A stretch of DNA of 64,000 nucleotides from Pseudomonas rhizoryzae (lineage in GTDB: Bacteria > Pseudomonadota > Gammaproteobacteria > Pseudomonadales > Pseudomonadaceae): contig NZ_SULM01000013.1 of NCBI RefSeq assembly GCF_005250615.1, positions 1-64,000 of the forward strand, read 5' to 3'. Shown here in pieces: positions 17,571 through 27,273 of the stretch (position 1 is its first letter; each line of letters opens with the position of its first letter). The translations under genes and the position numbers were made by a program. The notes under the pieces are model-generated. The model was not told the origin of the DNA. It made no database searches and worked only from the letters and a program-made list of their open reading frames with translations.

Positions 17571-18860
17571 ATGCTGTTGGCAATTGCAATTTTTCTCATC
17601 ACGCTGGTGTTGGTGATCTGGCAACCTCGCGGGCTTGGCGTGGGCTGGAGCGCGTCGGGCGGAGCGATACTCGCCTTGGTGACGGGTGTTGTCACGCTCA
17701 GTGACATTCCGGTGGTCTGGCACATCGTGTGGAACGCCACGGCAACGTTCATCGCGGTCATCATCATCAGCCTCCTGCTGGATGAGGCGGGCTTTTTCGA
17801 GTGGGCTGCGCTTCACGTGGCTCGCTGGGGCCGGGGCAGTGGTGCGCGCCTATTTGCGCTCATGGTGCTCCTCGGGGCAGCTGTCTCAGCGCTATTTGCC
17901 AACGATGGCGCAGCTTTGATTTTGACTCCCATCGTCATCGCCATGCTGACTGCGCTGCGCTTCAGCCCGGCGGCGACCCTGGCTTTCGTTATGGCAGCCG
18001 GGTTCATTGCCGACACGGCCAGCCTTCCCCTGGTTGTCTCAAACCTGGTGAACATCGTCTCCGCGGATTTCTTCAACATAGGGTTCGCTCGGTACGCCTC
18101 GATCATGTGGCCGGTGAATCTGGTAAGCGTCGTGGCAACCTTGGGCATGCTCTGGTGGTTCTATCGAAAAGAGGTGCCGCTTTCGTATTCGCCCGAGGAG
18201 CTACGCCGACCAGAAGAGGCGATCAAGGATCGCCCTACGTTTATTGCTGGCTGGTGGGTGCTGGTGCTCCTGCTGGTCGGCTTGTTCGCTCTTGAGCCGC
18301 TTGGCATTCCTATCAGCGCGGTGGCCGCCGCCTGTGCGCTGGTGCTGCTGATCATTGCAACGAAGGGTCATGTGATCTCGACCCGCAAGGTGTTGATCAA
18401 CGCGCCCTGGCAGGTCGTGCTGTTTTCACTCGGCATGTACCTGGTGATCTACGGGCTGAAAAATGCCGGGCTGACGGAGGGGCTCAGTTCTTTGCTTAGC
18501 ACCTTTTCCGATCATGGCCTGTGGGCTGCCACATTGGGCACCGGTTTCACCGCGGCGCTGCTGTCCTCTGTCATGAACAACATGCCCAGCGTGCTGATCG
18601 GTGCTTTGTCGATCCAGGGCAGTGGCGTGACGGGACTTGTACATGAAGCCATGGTGTACGCCAACGTCATTGGCTGCGACCTGGGCCCGAAGATCACGCC
18701 TATTGGCAGTCTGGCGACGCTGCTGTGGTTGCATGTCTTGGCTCAGAAAAACATCCGCATCACCTGGGGTTACTACTTCAAGGTCGGCTGTGTACTCACC
18801 TTTCCCATTCTGCTCACGACGCTGGCAGCCCTCGCCGTGCGCTTGAGCATCACCGCTTAG
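17571..18860 (+). CDS. arsB: Arsenite efflux permease ArsB
   Basis: 429-aa integral membrane As(III)/Sb(III) exporter with about 12 predicted hydrophobic spans and the usual family length. Recognisable stretches are [16 protein letters not shown] near the N-terminus, [13 protein letters not shown] near 107 and [17 protein letters not shown] near 328. It starts 19 bases after arsR and continues into arsC. Confidence 0.95.
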   Translation: MLLAIAIFLITLVLVIWQPRGLGVGWSASGGAILALVTGVVTLSDIPVVWHIVWNATATFIAVIIISLLLDEAGFFEWAALHVARWGRGSGARLFALMVLLGAAVSALFANDGAALILTPIVIAMLTALRFSPAATLAFVMAAGFIADTASLPLVVSNLVNIVSADFFNIGFARYASIMWPVNLVSVVATLGMLWWFYRKEVPLSYSPEELRRPEEAIKDRPTFIAGWWVLVLLLVGLFALEPLGIPISAVAAACALVLLIIATKGHVISTRKVLINAPWQVVLFSLGMYLVIYGLKNAGLTEGLSSLLSTFSDHGLWAATLGTGFTAALLSSVMNNMPSVLIGALSIQGSGVTGLVHEAMVYANVIGCDLGPKITPIGSLATLLWLHVLAQKNIRITWGYYFKVGCVLTFPILLTTLAALAVRLSITA

Positions 18861-18870
18861 GAGTGACCTT

Positions 18871-19341
18871 ATGAAGATCCTGTTCATGTGTACGGCCAAT
18901 AGCTGCCGCAGCGTTTTATCCGAAGGGTTGTTCAACCAGATGGCGCCGGCCGGCTTTACCGCCATCAGTTCGGGAAGCTTCCCGAGTGGCAAACTCAATC
19001 CACGAGCGGTAAGCACTTTGCAAGGCTTGGGCATCGACACGTCGAGCCTGTACAGCAAGGGATCTGAAGTGTTCGCCGACACGCCCCCCGATATCGTCAT
19101 CACCGTATGTGACAAGGCTGGCGGTGAACCTTGCCCGGTGTATTTTGGGCCAGCCATCAAGAGCCACTGGGGACTGTCTGACCCCTCCGATGTAGAAGGC
19201 AGCGATGAGGCTATCCAGGCCGCTTTCGACGCAACTGTTGAGCACATCAAAAGGCGATTCGCGGCATTCTTCACGCTGGATCTTGCAGCGCTTCAAGGCG
19301 CGGAGCTGAAGCAGGCACTGGATCGGATCGGGGCACTGTGA
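18871..19341 (+). CDS. arsC: Thioredoxin-type arsenate reductase ArsC
   Basis: 156-aa low-molecular-weight-phosphatase-fold enzyme that reduces As(V) to As(III) for export by ArsB. The CX5R phosphate loop reads CTANSCRS (C7, C12). The redox pair C80 and C88 lies in [10 protein letters not shown], as expected for the thioredoxin-coupled class. It overlaps the arsH start in a TGATG junction. Confidence 0.93.
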   Translation: MKILFMCTANSCRSVLSEGLFNQMAPAGFTAISSGSFPSGKLNPRAVSTLQGLGIDTSSLYSKGSEVFADTPPDIVITVCDKAGGEPCPVYFGPAIKSHWGLSDPSDVEGSDEAIQAAFDATVEHIKRRFAAFFTLDLAALQGAELKQALDRIGAL

Positions 19342-20075
19342 TGAGCGATTTAGAGATGGCATCTGCCGAGATCTTCCCGGCCCTCGATCTGTCGCTGCTA
19401 GATCTGCCCAGCACAAACAGGTTGGGTCTTTCAGACACCTCTGATACCAAGCCACGAATCCTTCTGCTCTATGGGTCGAACAGGGAGCGTTCATTCAGCC
19501 GCCTGCTGACGCAAGAAGCCGCACGTCTGCTGCAGCGCATGGGCGCCGAGACCGTGATCTTCGATCCCTCCGGACTCCCCTTACCGGATGACGCACCGGC
19601 CGACCACCCCAAGGTGCAAGAGCTGCGCGACCTGGTGCTCTGGTCAGAGGGGCAGGTGTGGTGTTCACCAGAACGTCACGGCGCCATGTCTGCGGTGCTC
19701 AAGGCGCAAATCGACTGGATTCCCCTGACCCTGGGTGCCGTACGGCCTACGCAGGGCAAGACACTCGCCGTCATGCAAGTGTCAGGCGGCTCTCAATCGT
19801 TCAACACCGTGAACCAGATGAGAATTCTTGGGCGGTGGATGCGGATGCTGACCATCCCCAATCAGTCATCCGTGCCGAAGGCGTATCTTGAGTTCGACGA
19901 CGCCGACCGGATGAAGCCTTCCGCGTATTACGACCGTGTAGTCGATGTGATGGAGGAATTGGTGAAATTCACCCTACTGGTTCGTGGCCGTGAGGATTAC
20001 CTCGTTGATCGCTACTCGGAGCGAAAAGAAAGCGCGGACGCTTTATCGGCCAGAGTCAATCAGCGCTCTATCTAG
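19341..20075 (+). CDS. arsH: NADPH-dependent FMN reductase ArsH
   Basis: 244-aa flavoprotein linked to organoarsenical oxidation. The flavodoxin-like FMN motif [16 protein letters not shown] is near residues 41-56, and the signatures [20 protein letters not shown] and [21 protein letters not shown] are complete. The ATG at 19341 overlaps the arsC stop. It is the last gene of the ars operon. Confidence 0.95.
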   Translation: MSDLEMASAEIFPALDLSLLDLPSTNRLGLSDTSDTKPRILLLYGSNRERSFSRLLTQEAARLLQRMGAETVIFDPSGLPLPDDAPADHPKVQELRDLVLWSEGQVWCSPERHGAMSAVLKAQIDWIPLTLGAVRPTQGKTLAVMQVSGGSQSFNTVNQMRILGRWMRMLTIPNQSSVPKAYLEFDDADRMKPSAYYDRVVDVMEELVKFTLLVRGREDYLVDRYSERKESADALSARVNQRSI

Positions 20076-20094
20076 CATTTGAGCGGATGGAGCC

Positions 20095-20127
20095 AGCGCT
20101 GGGCGCTAACCAAGCTAGCCCAGCGCT
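20095..20127 (+). terminator. Hairpin after the ars operon
   Basis: A perfect 10-bp inverted repeat, AGCGCTGGGC / GCCCAGCGCT, with a 13-base loop begins 20 bases after the arsH stop. No T-run follows, so termination is likely but not certain. Confidence 0.55.
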
Positions 20128-20466
20128 ATGGTAGATCCTGAATCAAGGTCCGTTCGACTGACCTCTTGTTTTGACACTTCTACTTGGCCGCCAGAGCGAC
20201 ATCTGTACTTAGCCTTGACAGCAAGCCTGATGCTAAACGGAACGTGCGCGTGTGGTTTTGATGTGTGAATAAGGCAGTGTGCCATTTGGCAACGGCTCCA
20301 GACCCTAATCCATACGAAATCTGGCACACCCAATGCGTACGGCTTGCGGTCTACCCTAAATGCACACTCTTTTTGGTCGACCGGAAGATCAAGTCGTATC
20401 AGCAACCGCCGCTTCGCTTCTACCGTTCGTCGGTGTCAAGCTTGCTGGGAACCCTTTCGCTGATTA
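20128..20466. other. Gap before the SOS cassette
   Basis: No convincing gene. Short frames on both strands here have no recognisable domain and no ribosome site. The stretch holds the upstream part of the SOS-controlled promoter. Confidence 0.4.
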
Positions 20467-20482
20467 CTGTCTATCCATACAG
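20467..20482 (+). promoter_or_regulatory. LexA (SOS) box before the mutagenesis cassette
   Basis: CTGT-CTATCCAT-ACAG is a full match to the gamma-proteobacterial LexA box CTGT-N8-ACAG. It lies 24 bases before the first small reading frame and 127 bases before the next, so the whole imuA-imuB-dnaE2 run should be DNA-damage inducible. Confidence 0.9.
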
Positions 20483-20505
20483 TACCCAGAAAGGAGGTTT
20501 ATCCC

Positions 20506-20625
20506 ATGTTCACTTCGCGCCCCATTCCTCGTCTCTGCCACGGTTGTCCCGGTCGTTCTGTCGAGTACCAGAAGGTCACGGCTTCAGGGATTGAGCAGGT
20601 GGGCCGCTATGGACATGCTTGGTGA
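20506..20625 (+). CDS. Possible 39-aa SOS-induced small protein
   Basis: A 39-codon frame directly after the LexA box with a very strong ribosome site (AAAGGAGG, 9 bases before the ATG). It starts MFTSRPIPRLCHGCPGRS and contains a CxxC. Its 3' end overlaps the next gene by 17 bases, which would couple their translation. It may be a true small protein or a leader peptide that helps expression of the downstream genes; no homologue is known to me. Confidence 0.5.
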   Translation: MFTSRPIPRLCHGCPGRSVEYQKVTASGIEQVGRYGHAW

Positions 20626-21052
20626 TGAGCAGGACAGCTTCGAGCAGCAGCAGTCCCTCTTCCGTCCTACGGAGCTGATGTATTGCCGCAACCTCGTTGA
20701 TCTGCTGACTGAAGAACTGGACCAGGTGCGTCAGTGCTTGGGGCAAGCCCAGCGTGCCAATCGGGTTTTGGTCGCTGAGCGGGATGTCCTGACGGCGGAG
20801 GTACAGCGCCACCGACTACGCTACGTCCAGTTCGTACAGGAAGAGAACCAGCGCCACGTGCCACGGGGTGACCGGCTCATTCCGGACGACCGCGACGACC
20901 CGCTCTCGCGTGCCCAGCGTCATATCCTGCGGCTGGAGTCTATGAACTCTGTCCTGCACGCAGACCTCTTCAAGGTGCGTGCGCAGCTGCAGATCCTGCT
21001 TACCGAACGAGGCAGCTCGCCGTCGGCGCCGGCGGGGGTGCAGCATGGATAA
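20609..21052 (+). CDS. Coiled-coil protein of the SOS cassette
   Basis: 147 aa, unknown function. It begins MDMLGDEQDSFEQQQSLF and is almost wholly helical with heptad-like stretches (about 25-75 and 108-135), for instance LVDLLTEELDQVRQCLGQAQ. Its stop overlaps the imuA start by 8 bases, so it is co-translated with the mutasome genes. I know no counterpart in the classical lexA2-imuA-imuB-dnaE2 cassette; it may be an ICE-specific accessory. Confidence 0.65.
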   Translation: MDMLGDEQDSFEQQQSLFRPTELMYCRNLVDLLTEELDQVRQCLGQAQRANRVLVAERDVLTAEVQRHRLRYVQFVQEENQRHVPRGDRLIPDDRDDPLSRAQRHILRLESMNSVLHADLFKVRAQLQILLTERGSSPSAPAGVQHG

Positions 21053-21677
21053 CGCCGCCACCAATGTCGTTGCGCTTGACTTTCTGCTAGACAGTCGCCG
21101 CGTATGGCGCGGGCAGAGTCCTCACGTCGACGACGCCAGCACCCAGCCAACCGGGCACGCCGCGCTCGACGCCCAGCTACCCCTCGGCGGTTGGCCTGAT
21201 GCCGCCCTGACCGAGATCCTGAGCCCCCGGCCGGGCCTGGGTGAGCTGACGCTCGTGTGGCCGGCGCTGGCGCGCCTTACCGCCACCGGCGAGCGAGTCG
21301 TGCTAATCGCCCCTCCCTATCTGCTCTACCCACACGCCTGGTTGCAGGCCGGCGTCGATCTCGGCCGGCTGAGCGTCATCCAGGTCCAGGGCAAGGACGT
21401 GCTGTGGGCCGCTGAGCAGTGCCTGCGCTCCGGTAGCTGTGGTGCGGTGCTCTGCTGGCCCAGCCGTGCGGACGATCGCGCGCTGCGCCGGCTGCAGGTG
21501 GCTGCAGAGACCGGGCAGACCCTGGCGTTTGCGTTCCGCCACCAGCGGGAAGCCGTCAATGCCTCACCTGCAGCGCTACGCCTGGTGCTCGAGGGTTCGC
21601 CTCAGCAGCTGCGGGTGCTCAAGTGCCGCGGCGGCAACCCACCGGCGACGGCCCTTGAGCATCGGGTTTGGCATTGA
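21045..21677 (+). CDS. imuA: Translesion-synthesis accessory protein ImuA
   Basis: 210-aa RecA/SulA-like protein of the ImuA-ImuB-DnaE2 mutasome. Conserved stretches are HAALDAQLPLGGWPDAALTEI near 38-58, VVLIAPPYLLYPHAW near 86 and LCWPSRADDRALRRLQ near 138. The Walker A loop is degenerate, as in other Pseudomonas ImuA. It overlaps the upstream gene and precedes imuB by 12 bases. Confidence 0.88.
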   Translation: MDNAATNVVALDFLLDSRRVWRGQSPHVDDASTQPTGHAALDAQLPLGGWPDAALTEILSPRPGLGELTLVWPALARLTATGERVVLIAPPYLLYPHAWLQAGVDLGRLSVIQVQGKDVLWAAEQCLRSGSCGAVLCWPSRADDRALRRLQVAAETGQTLAFAFRHQREAVNASPAALRLVLEGSPQQLRVLKCRGGNPPATALEHRVWH

Positions 21678-21689
21678 GGGACGACTGCC

Positions 21690-23105
21690 ATGAAATGGGC
21701 CTGCATTTACTTTCCGCAGTTTGCGCTGGACGGCGTACTGCGTAATTGTCCTGACCCGGACGAACCCCTGTTACTGCTCCACGGGCCGATACAACGCCGG
21801 ATCATCAAGGCGGCAAACCCGGCGGCGTTGGCGCTCGGCCTTCGGCCTCAGATGACCTACACCGCGGCTCAAGCGATCTGCCCGCAGTTTGCGACGGTGG
21901 AGTACGACGAAGCGGCGCTGAGGCGACAGCACGAGCTGCTGGCGGCGTGGGCGTACGGGTTCAGCTCCCAGGTGAGCCTGCACTTCGCCGACGCCCTGGT
22001 GCTGGAGGTGCAGTCGAGCCTGCCGCTCTTCGGGCCCTGGCCAAGATTTGAAGCGAGGCTGCGCCAGGAGCTCACGGCGCTGGGCTTCGGCCACCGAATC
22101 ACCCTGGCACCCAACCCAGTCGCCGCCCGGGTGTTGGCCAACGCCGGCGACAGCCTGGCGGTTCGCGACGAGGCAGGCCTGGCCAGCGCCATGCGCACGC
22201 TGCCAGTAGCGCTGCTTGGCTTCGAGCCCGAGATCGTCCAGGCCTTGAGCCGCATGGGGCTTCGGCAGCTCAGCCAGGTGCTGGCGCTATCCCGGGCGCA
22301 GCTCGCCCGGCGCTTTCCCCTGAGTCTGCTGAACCACATCGATCAGATGCTGGGCAGCAAGGTTCTGCCCCTGGAGTTTTTCCTGCCCCCGGCCACCTTC
22401 AGGCTGCGGATCGAACTCAACTTCGAGGTCGAGTCGACGCAGGCCCTGCTGTTCCCGCTGCGTCGCCTGACCTCGGACCTGGCCACCTACCTCGCCGGCC
22501 GGGACATGGGCGCCCAACGCTTCACCCTACGGCTGGAGCATAGGGAGGCGCCGACCACGGAGGTGGTGGTTGGCTTACTCGCCCCGGAGCGTGACCCTGC
22601 GCTGCTGTTCGAATTTGCCCGGGGACGCCTGGAGCCCACCCAGGTGGTGGAGCCGGTACTCGCGATCGGCCTGGTCGCTGACGAGCTGCCCTCGTTCGTC
22701 CCTCAGCACCGCGGCCTCTTCGATGAGCGCCCGCAACAGACCGTGAGCTGGGAGCAGCTGCGCGAGCGGCTGCGCTCTCGCCTGGGCGACGACGCGGTCT
22801 ATGCGGTCGGCGCCCAGGGCGATCACCGGCCGGAGCGGGCCTGGCGGCGCGACACGCCTTCGTTGGCGCTCCAGGCACTAGGGCCGAATCGGCGGCCTGG
22901 CTGGCTGCTACCGGCGCCGGAACCCCTGGACGTCGATCAGTCACGGGTCCTGAGCGGGCCTGAGCGTATCGAGAGCGGATGGTGGGACGGTGAAGATGCC
23001 CGTCGGGACTACTACGTGCTCGAGCTCGCCGACGGGCGTACGGCCTGGGCCTTCCAGTCTCCGGCGGAGGGGCCGGGCTGGTGGGTGCAGGGGTGGTTTG
23101 CGTGA
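21690..23105 (+). CDS. imuB: Y-family polymerase-like protein ImuB
   Basis: 471-aa mutasome hub. The N-terminus [19 protein letters not shown] is characteristic, and a polymerase-Y fold is followed by helix-hairpin-helix and little-finger regions. ImuB proteins lack the catalytic acidic residues of Pol IV and act as a bridge between beta clamp, ImuA and DnaE2. Here, too, the metal-binding DxD/SxDE motifs are not evident. The C-terminus ends WWVQGWFA. The stop overlaps the dnaE2 GTG. Confidence 0.9.
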   Translation: MKWACIYFPQFALDGVLRNCPDPDEPLLLLHGPIQRRIIKAANPAALALGLRPQMTYTAAQAICPQFATVEYDEAALRRQHELLAAWAYGFSSQVSLHFADALVLEVQSSLPLFGPWPRFEARLRQELTALGFGHRITLAPNPVAARVLANAGDSLAVRDEAGLASAMRTLPVALLGFEPEIVQALSRMGLRQLSQVLALSRAQLARRFPLSLLNHIDQMLGSKVLPLEFFLPPATFRLRIELNFEVESTQALLFPLRRLTSDLATYLAGRDMGAQRFTLRLEHREAPTTEVVVGLLAPERDPALLFEFARGRLEPTQVVEPVLAIGLVADELPSFVPQHRGLFDERPQQTVSWEQLRERLRSRLGDDAVYAVGAQGDHRPERAWRRDTPSLALQALGPNRRPGWLLPAPEPLDVDQSRVLSGPERIESGWWDGEDARRDYYVLELADGRTAWAFQSPAEGPGWWVQGWFA

Positions 23106-26100
23106 CAGTCCGCTATGCGGAGCTCCACTGCCTGTCGAACTTCAGCTTCCAGCGCGGTGCCTCCAGCGTCGATCAGCTGTTCGAGCGGGCCAAGGCCATG
23201 GGCTATGAGGCACTGGCCATCACCGACGAGTGCACCCTCGCCGGCATCGTGCGCGCCTGGCAGGCATCGGAGAAGCATGGCGTCCGGCTGATCGTGGGCG
23301 CGGAGTTCCAGGTCGCCCAGGGCCCCAAGCTCGTGCTGCTGGTGGAAGACCTGCACGGCTACCAGCAGCTGTGCCGGCTGATCACCCTCGCCCGCCGGCG
23401 CGCGGAAAAGGGCAGCTACCGGCTGCTGCGCGAGGACCTCGACCAGGTCGCCGGCCTTGTCGCGCTCTGGGTACCGGAGCGCGACGCGGAAGCGGAGGCG
23501 GTGCGCTGGTTGATAAAGGTGTTTCCCGGCCGGCTGTGGATTGCTGCCGAGCTCCACTTCGATCAGGACGACAAGGTACTGCTGCAGCAGTTGCAGGGGC
23601 TGGGTGCGGCCTTGGGCGTAGGGCTGGTGGCTACCGGTGATGTGCACATGCACTGCCGCGGGCGCCGGGCCCTGCAGGACACCATCACCGCGATCCGCCA
23701 TCACGTCCCCGTGGCCGAGGCCGGTCAGCTGCTCTTCCCGAATGGGGAGCGCCACCTACGGACCCGTGAGGCCTTGGCGAGGTGCTATCCGCCCGAGCTG
23801 CTGGAAGAGACCCTGCGCATTGCAGAGCGCTGCACCTTCAGCCTGGCGGAGCTGCGCTACCAATACCCCAGCGAGGTGGTACCGGAAGGTCATACCGCCA
23901 CCAGCTGGCTGCGGGTGCTGACCGAGGAGGGCTGCGCCTGGCGCTGGCCCGAAGGCCTGTCTGATCGGCTGCGAGCCCAGATCGAAAAGGAGCTGCAGCT
24001 GATCGCCGACAAGGCATACGAGAGTTACTTCCTGACGGTGCACGACATTGTCCGCTTCGCACGGCAGCAGGGGATCCTCTGCCAGGGGCGCGGCTCGGCC
24101 GCCAACTCTGCCGTCTGCTTTGCACTGGGCATCACTGAGCTGGATCCGACCCGGATCAACCTGCTGTTCGAGCGCTTCATCAGCCATGAGCGGGACGAGC
24201 CGCCGGACATCGACGTCGACTTCGAGCATGACCGCCGTGAAGAGGTCATCCAGTACATCTTCCGCCGCTACGGCCGGCAGCGTGCTGCGCTCACTGCGGT
24301 GGTGTCCACCTATCACGCCGCGGGCGCTGTGCGGGACGTGGCCAAGGCCCTGGGCCTGCCTCCGGATCAAATCACCGCGCTGGCGGACTGCTGCGGCCGC
24401 TGGACGGACAACCTGCCGCCACCGGAGAGACTGCGCGAATCAGGCTTCGATCCTGATAGCCCCGTCCTTCACCGGATCCTGGTGCTCACCGGCGAGCTGA
24501 TCGGATTCCCGCGGCACCTGTCGCAGCACCCGGGCGGTTTCGTTATCGCCGACCAGACGCTGGATACCCTGGTGCCGGTCGAGAACGCGGCTATGGAAGG
24601 ACGCACCGTCATCCAGTGGGACAAGGACGACCTCGATGCCATGGGCCTGCTCAAGGTCGACATCCTCGCCCTGGGCATGCTCAGTGCCCTGCGCCGGTGC
24701 TTCGACTTGGTGAGGGGCTACCGGGGTGAGGAGCTGACCCTGGCCACCGTGCCCCAGGAGGACAAGCCGACCTACGCGATGATCAGCCGGGCGGACACCC
24801 TTGGCGTGTTCCAGATCGAGTCACGCGCCCAGATGGCCATGCTGCCGCGGCTGAAGCCACAGACCTTTTACGACCTGGTGATCGAGGTGGCCATCGTCCG
24901 CCCGGGCCCCATCCAGGGAGGCATGGTCCACCCATACCTGCGCCGGCGGACGGGGCAGGAGGAGATCAGCTACCCGCCGGAACTCGAGCGCGTCTTCGGC
25001 CGAACGCTGGGTGTCCCATTGTTCCAGGAGCAGGTGATGGAGCTCGCCATCCTTGCCGCCGACTACACCCCGGGCGAAGCCGATCAGCTGCGCCGCAGCA
25101 TGGCGGCGTGGAAGCGACATGGGGGCCTGGAACCCCATCGGGAGCGGCTCACCTCCCGCATGCTCGCCAACGGCTACAGCGCCGAGTACGCCGCGGACAT
25201 CTTCCGCCAGATCGAGGGGTTCGGCAGCTACGGCTTTCCCGAGTCCCATGCGGCCAGCTTTGCCCTGCTGACCTATGCAAGCTGCTGGCTCAAATGCCAC
25301 GAGCCGGCCGCTTTCGCCGCGGCGTTGATCAATTCCTACCCCATGGGCTTCTACAGCCCCGACCAGATCCTGCAGGACGCCCGGCGCCATCGGCTGCAGA
25401 CCCTGCCGGTGGATGTGACCTGCAGTGACTGGGATTGCAGTCTTGAGGCTGTCGCTGATAGCTCGCAGCCGGCGATCCGGATGGGCTTGCGGATGGTGCG
25501 CGGCTTGGCCGAAAAAGCAGGACGTGCAGTTGAGCAAGCCCGCCTGCAGCGGCCATTCCGCGATGTCGCTGACCTGTGCCTACGGGCAGGCCTCGATGCC
25601 AAGGCCCGCGAGTGCCTGGCTGATGCGGGTGCACTGAAAGGCCTGGCTGGGCACCGGTTCCAGGCACGCTGGGCCATGGCCGCGGTTGAGCCGCAGCTGC
25701 CCCTCTTTGCTGAGGGCGCAGTGGTGGAGGAAGAGATCCAGGAGCTGGTGGCACCGACCGTGGGTGAAGACCTCTCTTCGGACTATGCGTCTCTCGGCAC
25801 TACTCTGGGTCCCCACCCACTCACCCTGCTGCGGCCGGAACTTACGGCCCGGCGGCTTATGAGCTCAAAGGAGCTGAAGGAGCGGCGCCACGGTCAGCCA
25901 GCGCGGGTCGCCGGTCTGGTTGTTGGTCGGCAGCGGCCTGGTACAGCCAGCGGCGTGACCTTCGTGACCCTTGAGGATGAGTATGGGATGGTGAACGTGG
26001 TGGTGTGGCGGACCCTGGCAGAGCGCCAGCGGCGAGAGCTGGTGGCATCTCAGTTGATGCGCGTGGATGGCACTGTCGAGACACGAGGCGGCGTACTGCA

Positions 26101-26176
26101 TGTAGTGGCGGGCCGACTGGAGGACATCAGCGAGCTGCTTCAAGGGTTGGATACACGCAGTCGGGATTTTCACTAG
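23102..26176 (+). CDS. dnaE2: Error-prone DNA polymerase DnaE2 (ImuC)
   Basis: 1024-aa C-family polymerase that performs translesion synthesis. The PHP domain opens with [17 protein letters not shown] near residue 5. Polymerase motifs include [18 protein letters not shown] and [19 protein letters not shown], with QHPGGFVI and [17 protein letters not shown] downstream. The C-terminal OB fold ([25 protein letters not shown]) is present. The GTG at 23102 overlaps the imuB TGA; an in-frame start 21 bases earlier adds residues outside the family consensus. It acts with ImuA and ImuB under LexA control. Confidence 0.95.
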   Translation: MTVRYAELHCLSNFSFQRGASSVDQLFERAKAMGYEALAITDECTLAGIVRAWQASEKHGVRLIVGAEFQVAQGPKLVLLVEDLHGYQQLCRLITLARRRAEKGSYRLLREDLDQVAGLVALWVPERDAEAEAVRWLIKVFPGRLWIAAELHFDQDDKVLLQQLQGLGAALGVGLVATGDVHMHCRGRRALQDTITAIRHHVPVAEAGQLLFPNGERHLRTREALARCYPPELLEETLRIAERCTFSLAELRYQYPSEVVPEGHTATSWLRVLTEEGCAWRWPEGLSDRLRAQIEKELQLIADKAYESYFLTVHDIVRFARQQGILCQGRGSAANSAVCFALGITELDPTRINLLFERFISHERDEPPDIDVDFEHDRREEVIQYIFRRYGRQRAALTAVVSTYHAAGAVRDVAKALGLPPDQITALADCCGRWTDNLPPPERLRESGFDPDSPVLHRILVLTGELIGFPRHLSQHPGGFVIADQTLDTLVPVENAAMEGRTVIQWDKDDLDAMGLLKVDILALGMLSALRRCFDLVRGYRGEELTLATVPQEDKPTYAMISRADTLGVFQIESRAQMAMLPRLKPQTFYDLVIEVAIVRPGPIQGGMVHPYLRRRTGQEEISYPPELERVFGRTLGVPLFQEQVMELAILAADYTPGEADQLRRSMAAWKRHGGLEPHRERLTSRMLANGYSAEYAADIFRQIEGFGSYGFPESHAASFALLTYASCWLKCHEPAAFAAALINSYPMGFYSPDQILQDARRHRLQTLPVDVTCSDWDCSLEAVADSSQPAIRMGLRMVRGLAEKAGRAVEQARLQRPFRDVADLCLRAGLDAKARECLADAGALKGLAGHRFQARWAMAAVEPQLPLFAEGAVVEEEIQELVAPTVGEDLSSDYASLGTTLGPHPLTLLRPELTARRLMSSKELKERRHGQPARVAGLVVGRQRPGTASGVTFVTLEDEYGMVNVVVWRTLAERQRRELVASQLMRVDGTVETRGGVLHVVAGRLEDISELLQGLDTRSRDFH

Positions 26177-26611
26177 CCGTTCACCACCGATGAATTGTGA
26201 TCAGAGGCCGCAGGTACGAAGTGGGAAGCGTTCCGGCCTTAATCAGACGGTTGAGTCCGGAACGAAGCTTGGGGCAATTCAAGACGTGTACAGCCTCGAC
26301 CTGATCAATCGACCCCTCGAATGAACGCTGCACGGCTATCTGATAAGGGCTAGGCGCGATCAAAATAGATACTATGATGACCTTAAGGCTGCAGACTCAG
26401 AAACCTGGCATTGGCGGTCGCTTCAGAGCGTCAGCTATACTCAAAAGGCGGTCAACTGCAAGCAATTTGGGGGCTCAATGACGTTCTGCTCGCAGGACGC
26501 CGCAAGGTGATTGCGGGTCTAGCTGTTAGTAACTTGGTTTCTGGTGAGCACTGCGAGCCTTTGGAGGGAGAGTAATTAGCATTGGGGAACTCGACCGAAG
26601 CGGGGTAAGAA
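26177..26611. other. Gap between the SOS cassette and the QueC-like operon
   Basis: 435 bases without a supported gene. Base composition falls through this stretch into the AT-richer block that follows, marking a cargo boundary. It must hold the promoter of the four-gene operon. A 60-codon minus-strand frame at 26181-26363 has no recognisable domain and was not accepted. Confidence 0.45.
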
Positions 26612-27250
26612 GTGGAAAAGGAAAAGCGAAAGATTGTCGTGCTACATAGCGGCGGGCTGGATTCAACTGTCTGTTTACTACTTGCGCAGTCACGTGGTCA
26701 CGAGGTTGTTAGCCTCGGGGTAAGCTATAACCAGCATCACCACGTCGAGCTGGACTACGCAGCTGCACAGTGCGCTCGTTTTGGTATTGAGCGGAAGATT
26801 GTTTCGGTCGCATGGAGCAAGCCAGCACGTAATATCCCGAAAAACCGCTCAATGGAAGACATCAAGAAGGGGGTTTCGAGTGCCTTCCTTCCAGGCCGCA
26901 ATGGCATTTTCCTTATGCTGGCTTCAGCCGAAGCTGCCGGAATCGGCGCTGACGAAGTATGGACAGGAATCAACTCGATTGATTTTTCCGGCTATCCTGA
27001 TTGCCGCCCTGAGTTCATTGCAAGTTTCAGAAAGATGCTCTCGTATGCTATTCCTAAAGGACCGAAACTGTCCGCGCCGCTGCAAAATAAGTCGAAGCCT
27101 CAGATCGCCAAGCTTGCCCAACGTCTAGGTTTGCAGCGCCATGAAACATGGAGCTGTTACAGGCCTGAGATTGCGGAAGCTGGATTCGTACCATGCGGCG
27201 CATGCGATGCATGCAAGCTCCACGAGTTTGCATGGCAGGGCATTAAGTGA
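26612..27250 (+). CDS. QueC-like ATP-dependent enzyme (7-cyano-7-deazaguanine synthase family)
   Basis: 212-aa PP-loop ATPase. The ATP motif SGGLDST is at residues 13-19. The QueC-specific blocks PGRNGIFLMLASAEAAGIG and INSIDFSGYPDCRPEF are near-canonical, and a four-Cys zinc site is complete (TWSCY, then CGACDAC near 193-202). Bona fide QueC turns 7-carboxy-7-deazaguanine into preQ0. No queD, queE or folE adjoins, so it either uses a cellular precursor or has been re-used, as QueC-like proteins have in Qat and type IV CBASS defence. The GTG start at 26612 is preceded by GGGGTAAG. It is the first gene of an AT-richer four-gene operon. Confidence 0.85.
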   Translation: MEKEKRKIVVLHSGGLDSTVCLLLAQSRGHEVVSLGVSYNQHHHVELDYAAAQCARFGIERKIVSVAWSKPARNIPKNRSMEDIKKGVSSAFLPGRNGIFLMLASAEAAGIGADEVWTGINSIDFSGYPDCRPEFIASFRKMLSYAIPKGPKLSAPLQNKSKPQIAKLAQRLGLQRHETWSCYRPEIAEAGFVPCGACDACKLHEFAWQGIK

Positions 27251-27273
27251 CAGAGCTTTTGGAGAAGGCCGGC

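Noticed and set aside
20095-20127. Possible further copy of the AACC...GGTT element near 20108
   Set aside because: AACC is followed by GGTA, not GGTT, after 18 rather than 17 bases, and no transfer gene follows. Treated as chance within the ars hairpin.
20115-20594. Overlapping short frames on both strands between arsH and the SOS cassette
   Set aside because: No domain, no good ribosome site, and the region contains the ars hairpin and LexA box.
26181-26363. 60-codon minus-strand frame between dnaE2 and the QueC-like gene
   Set aside because: No recognisable family and no clear ribosome site; too weak to annotate.
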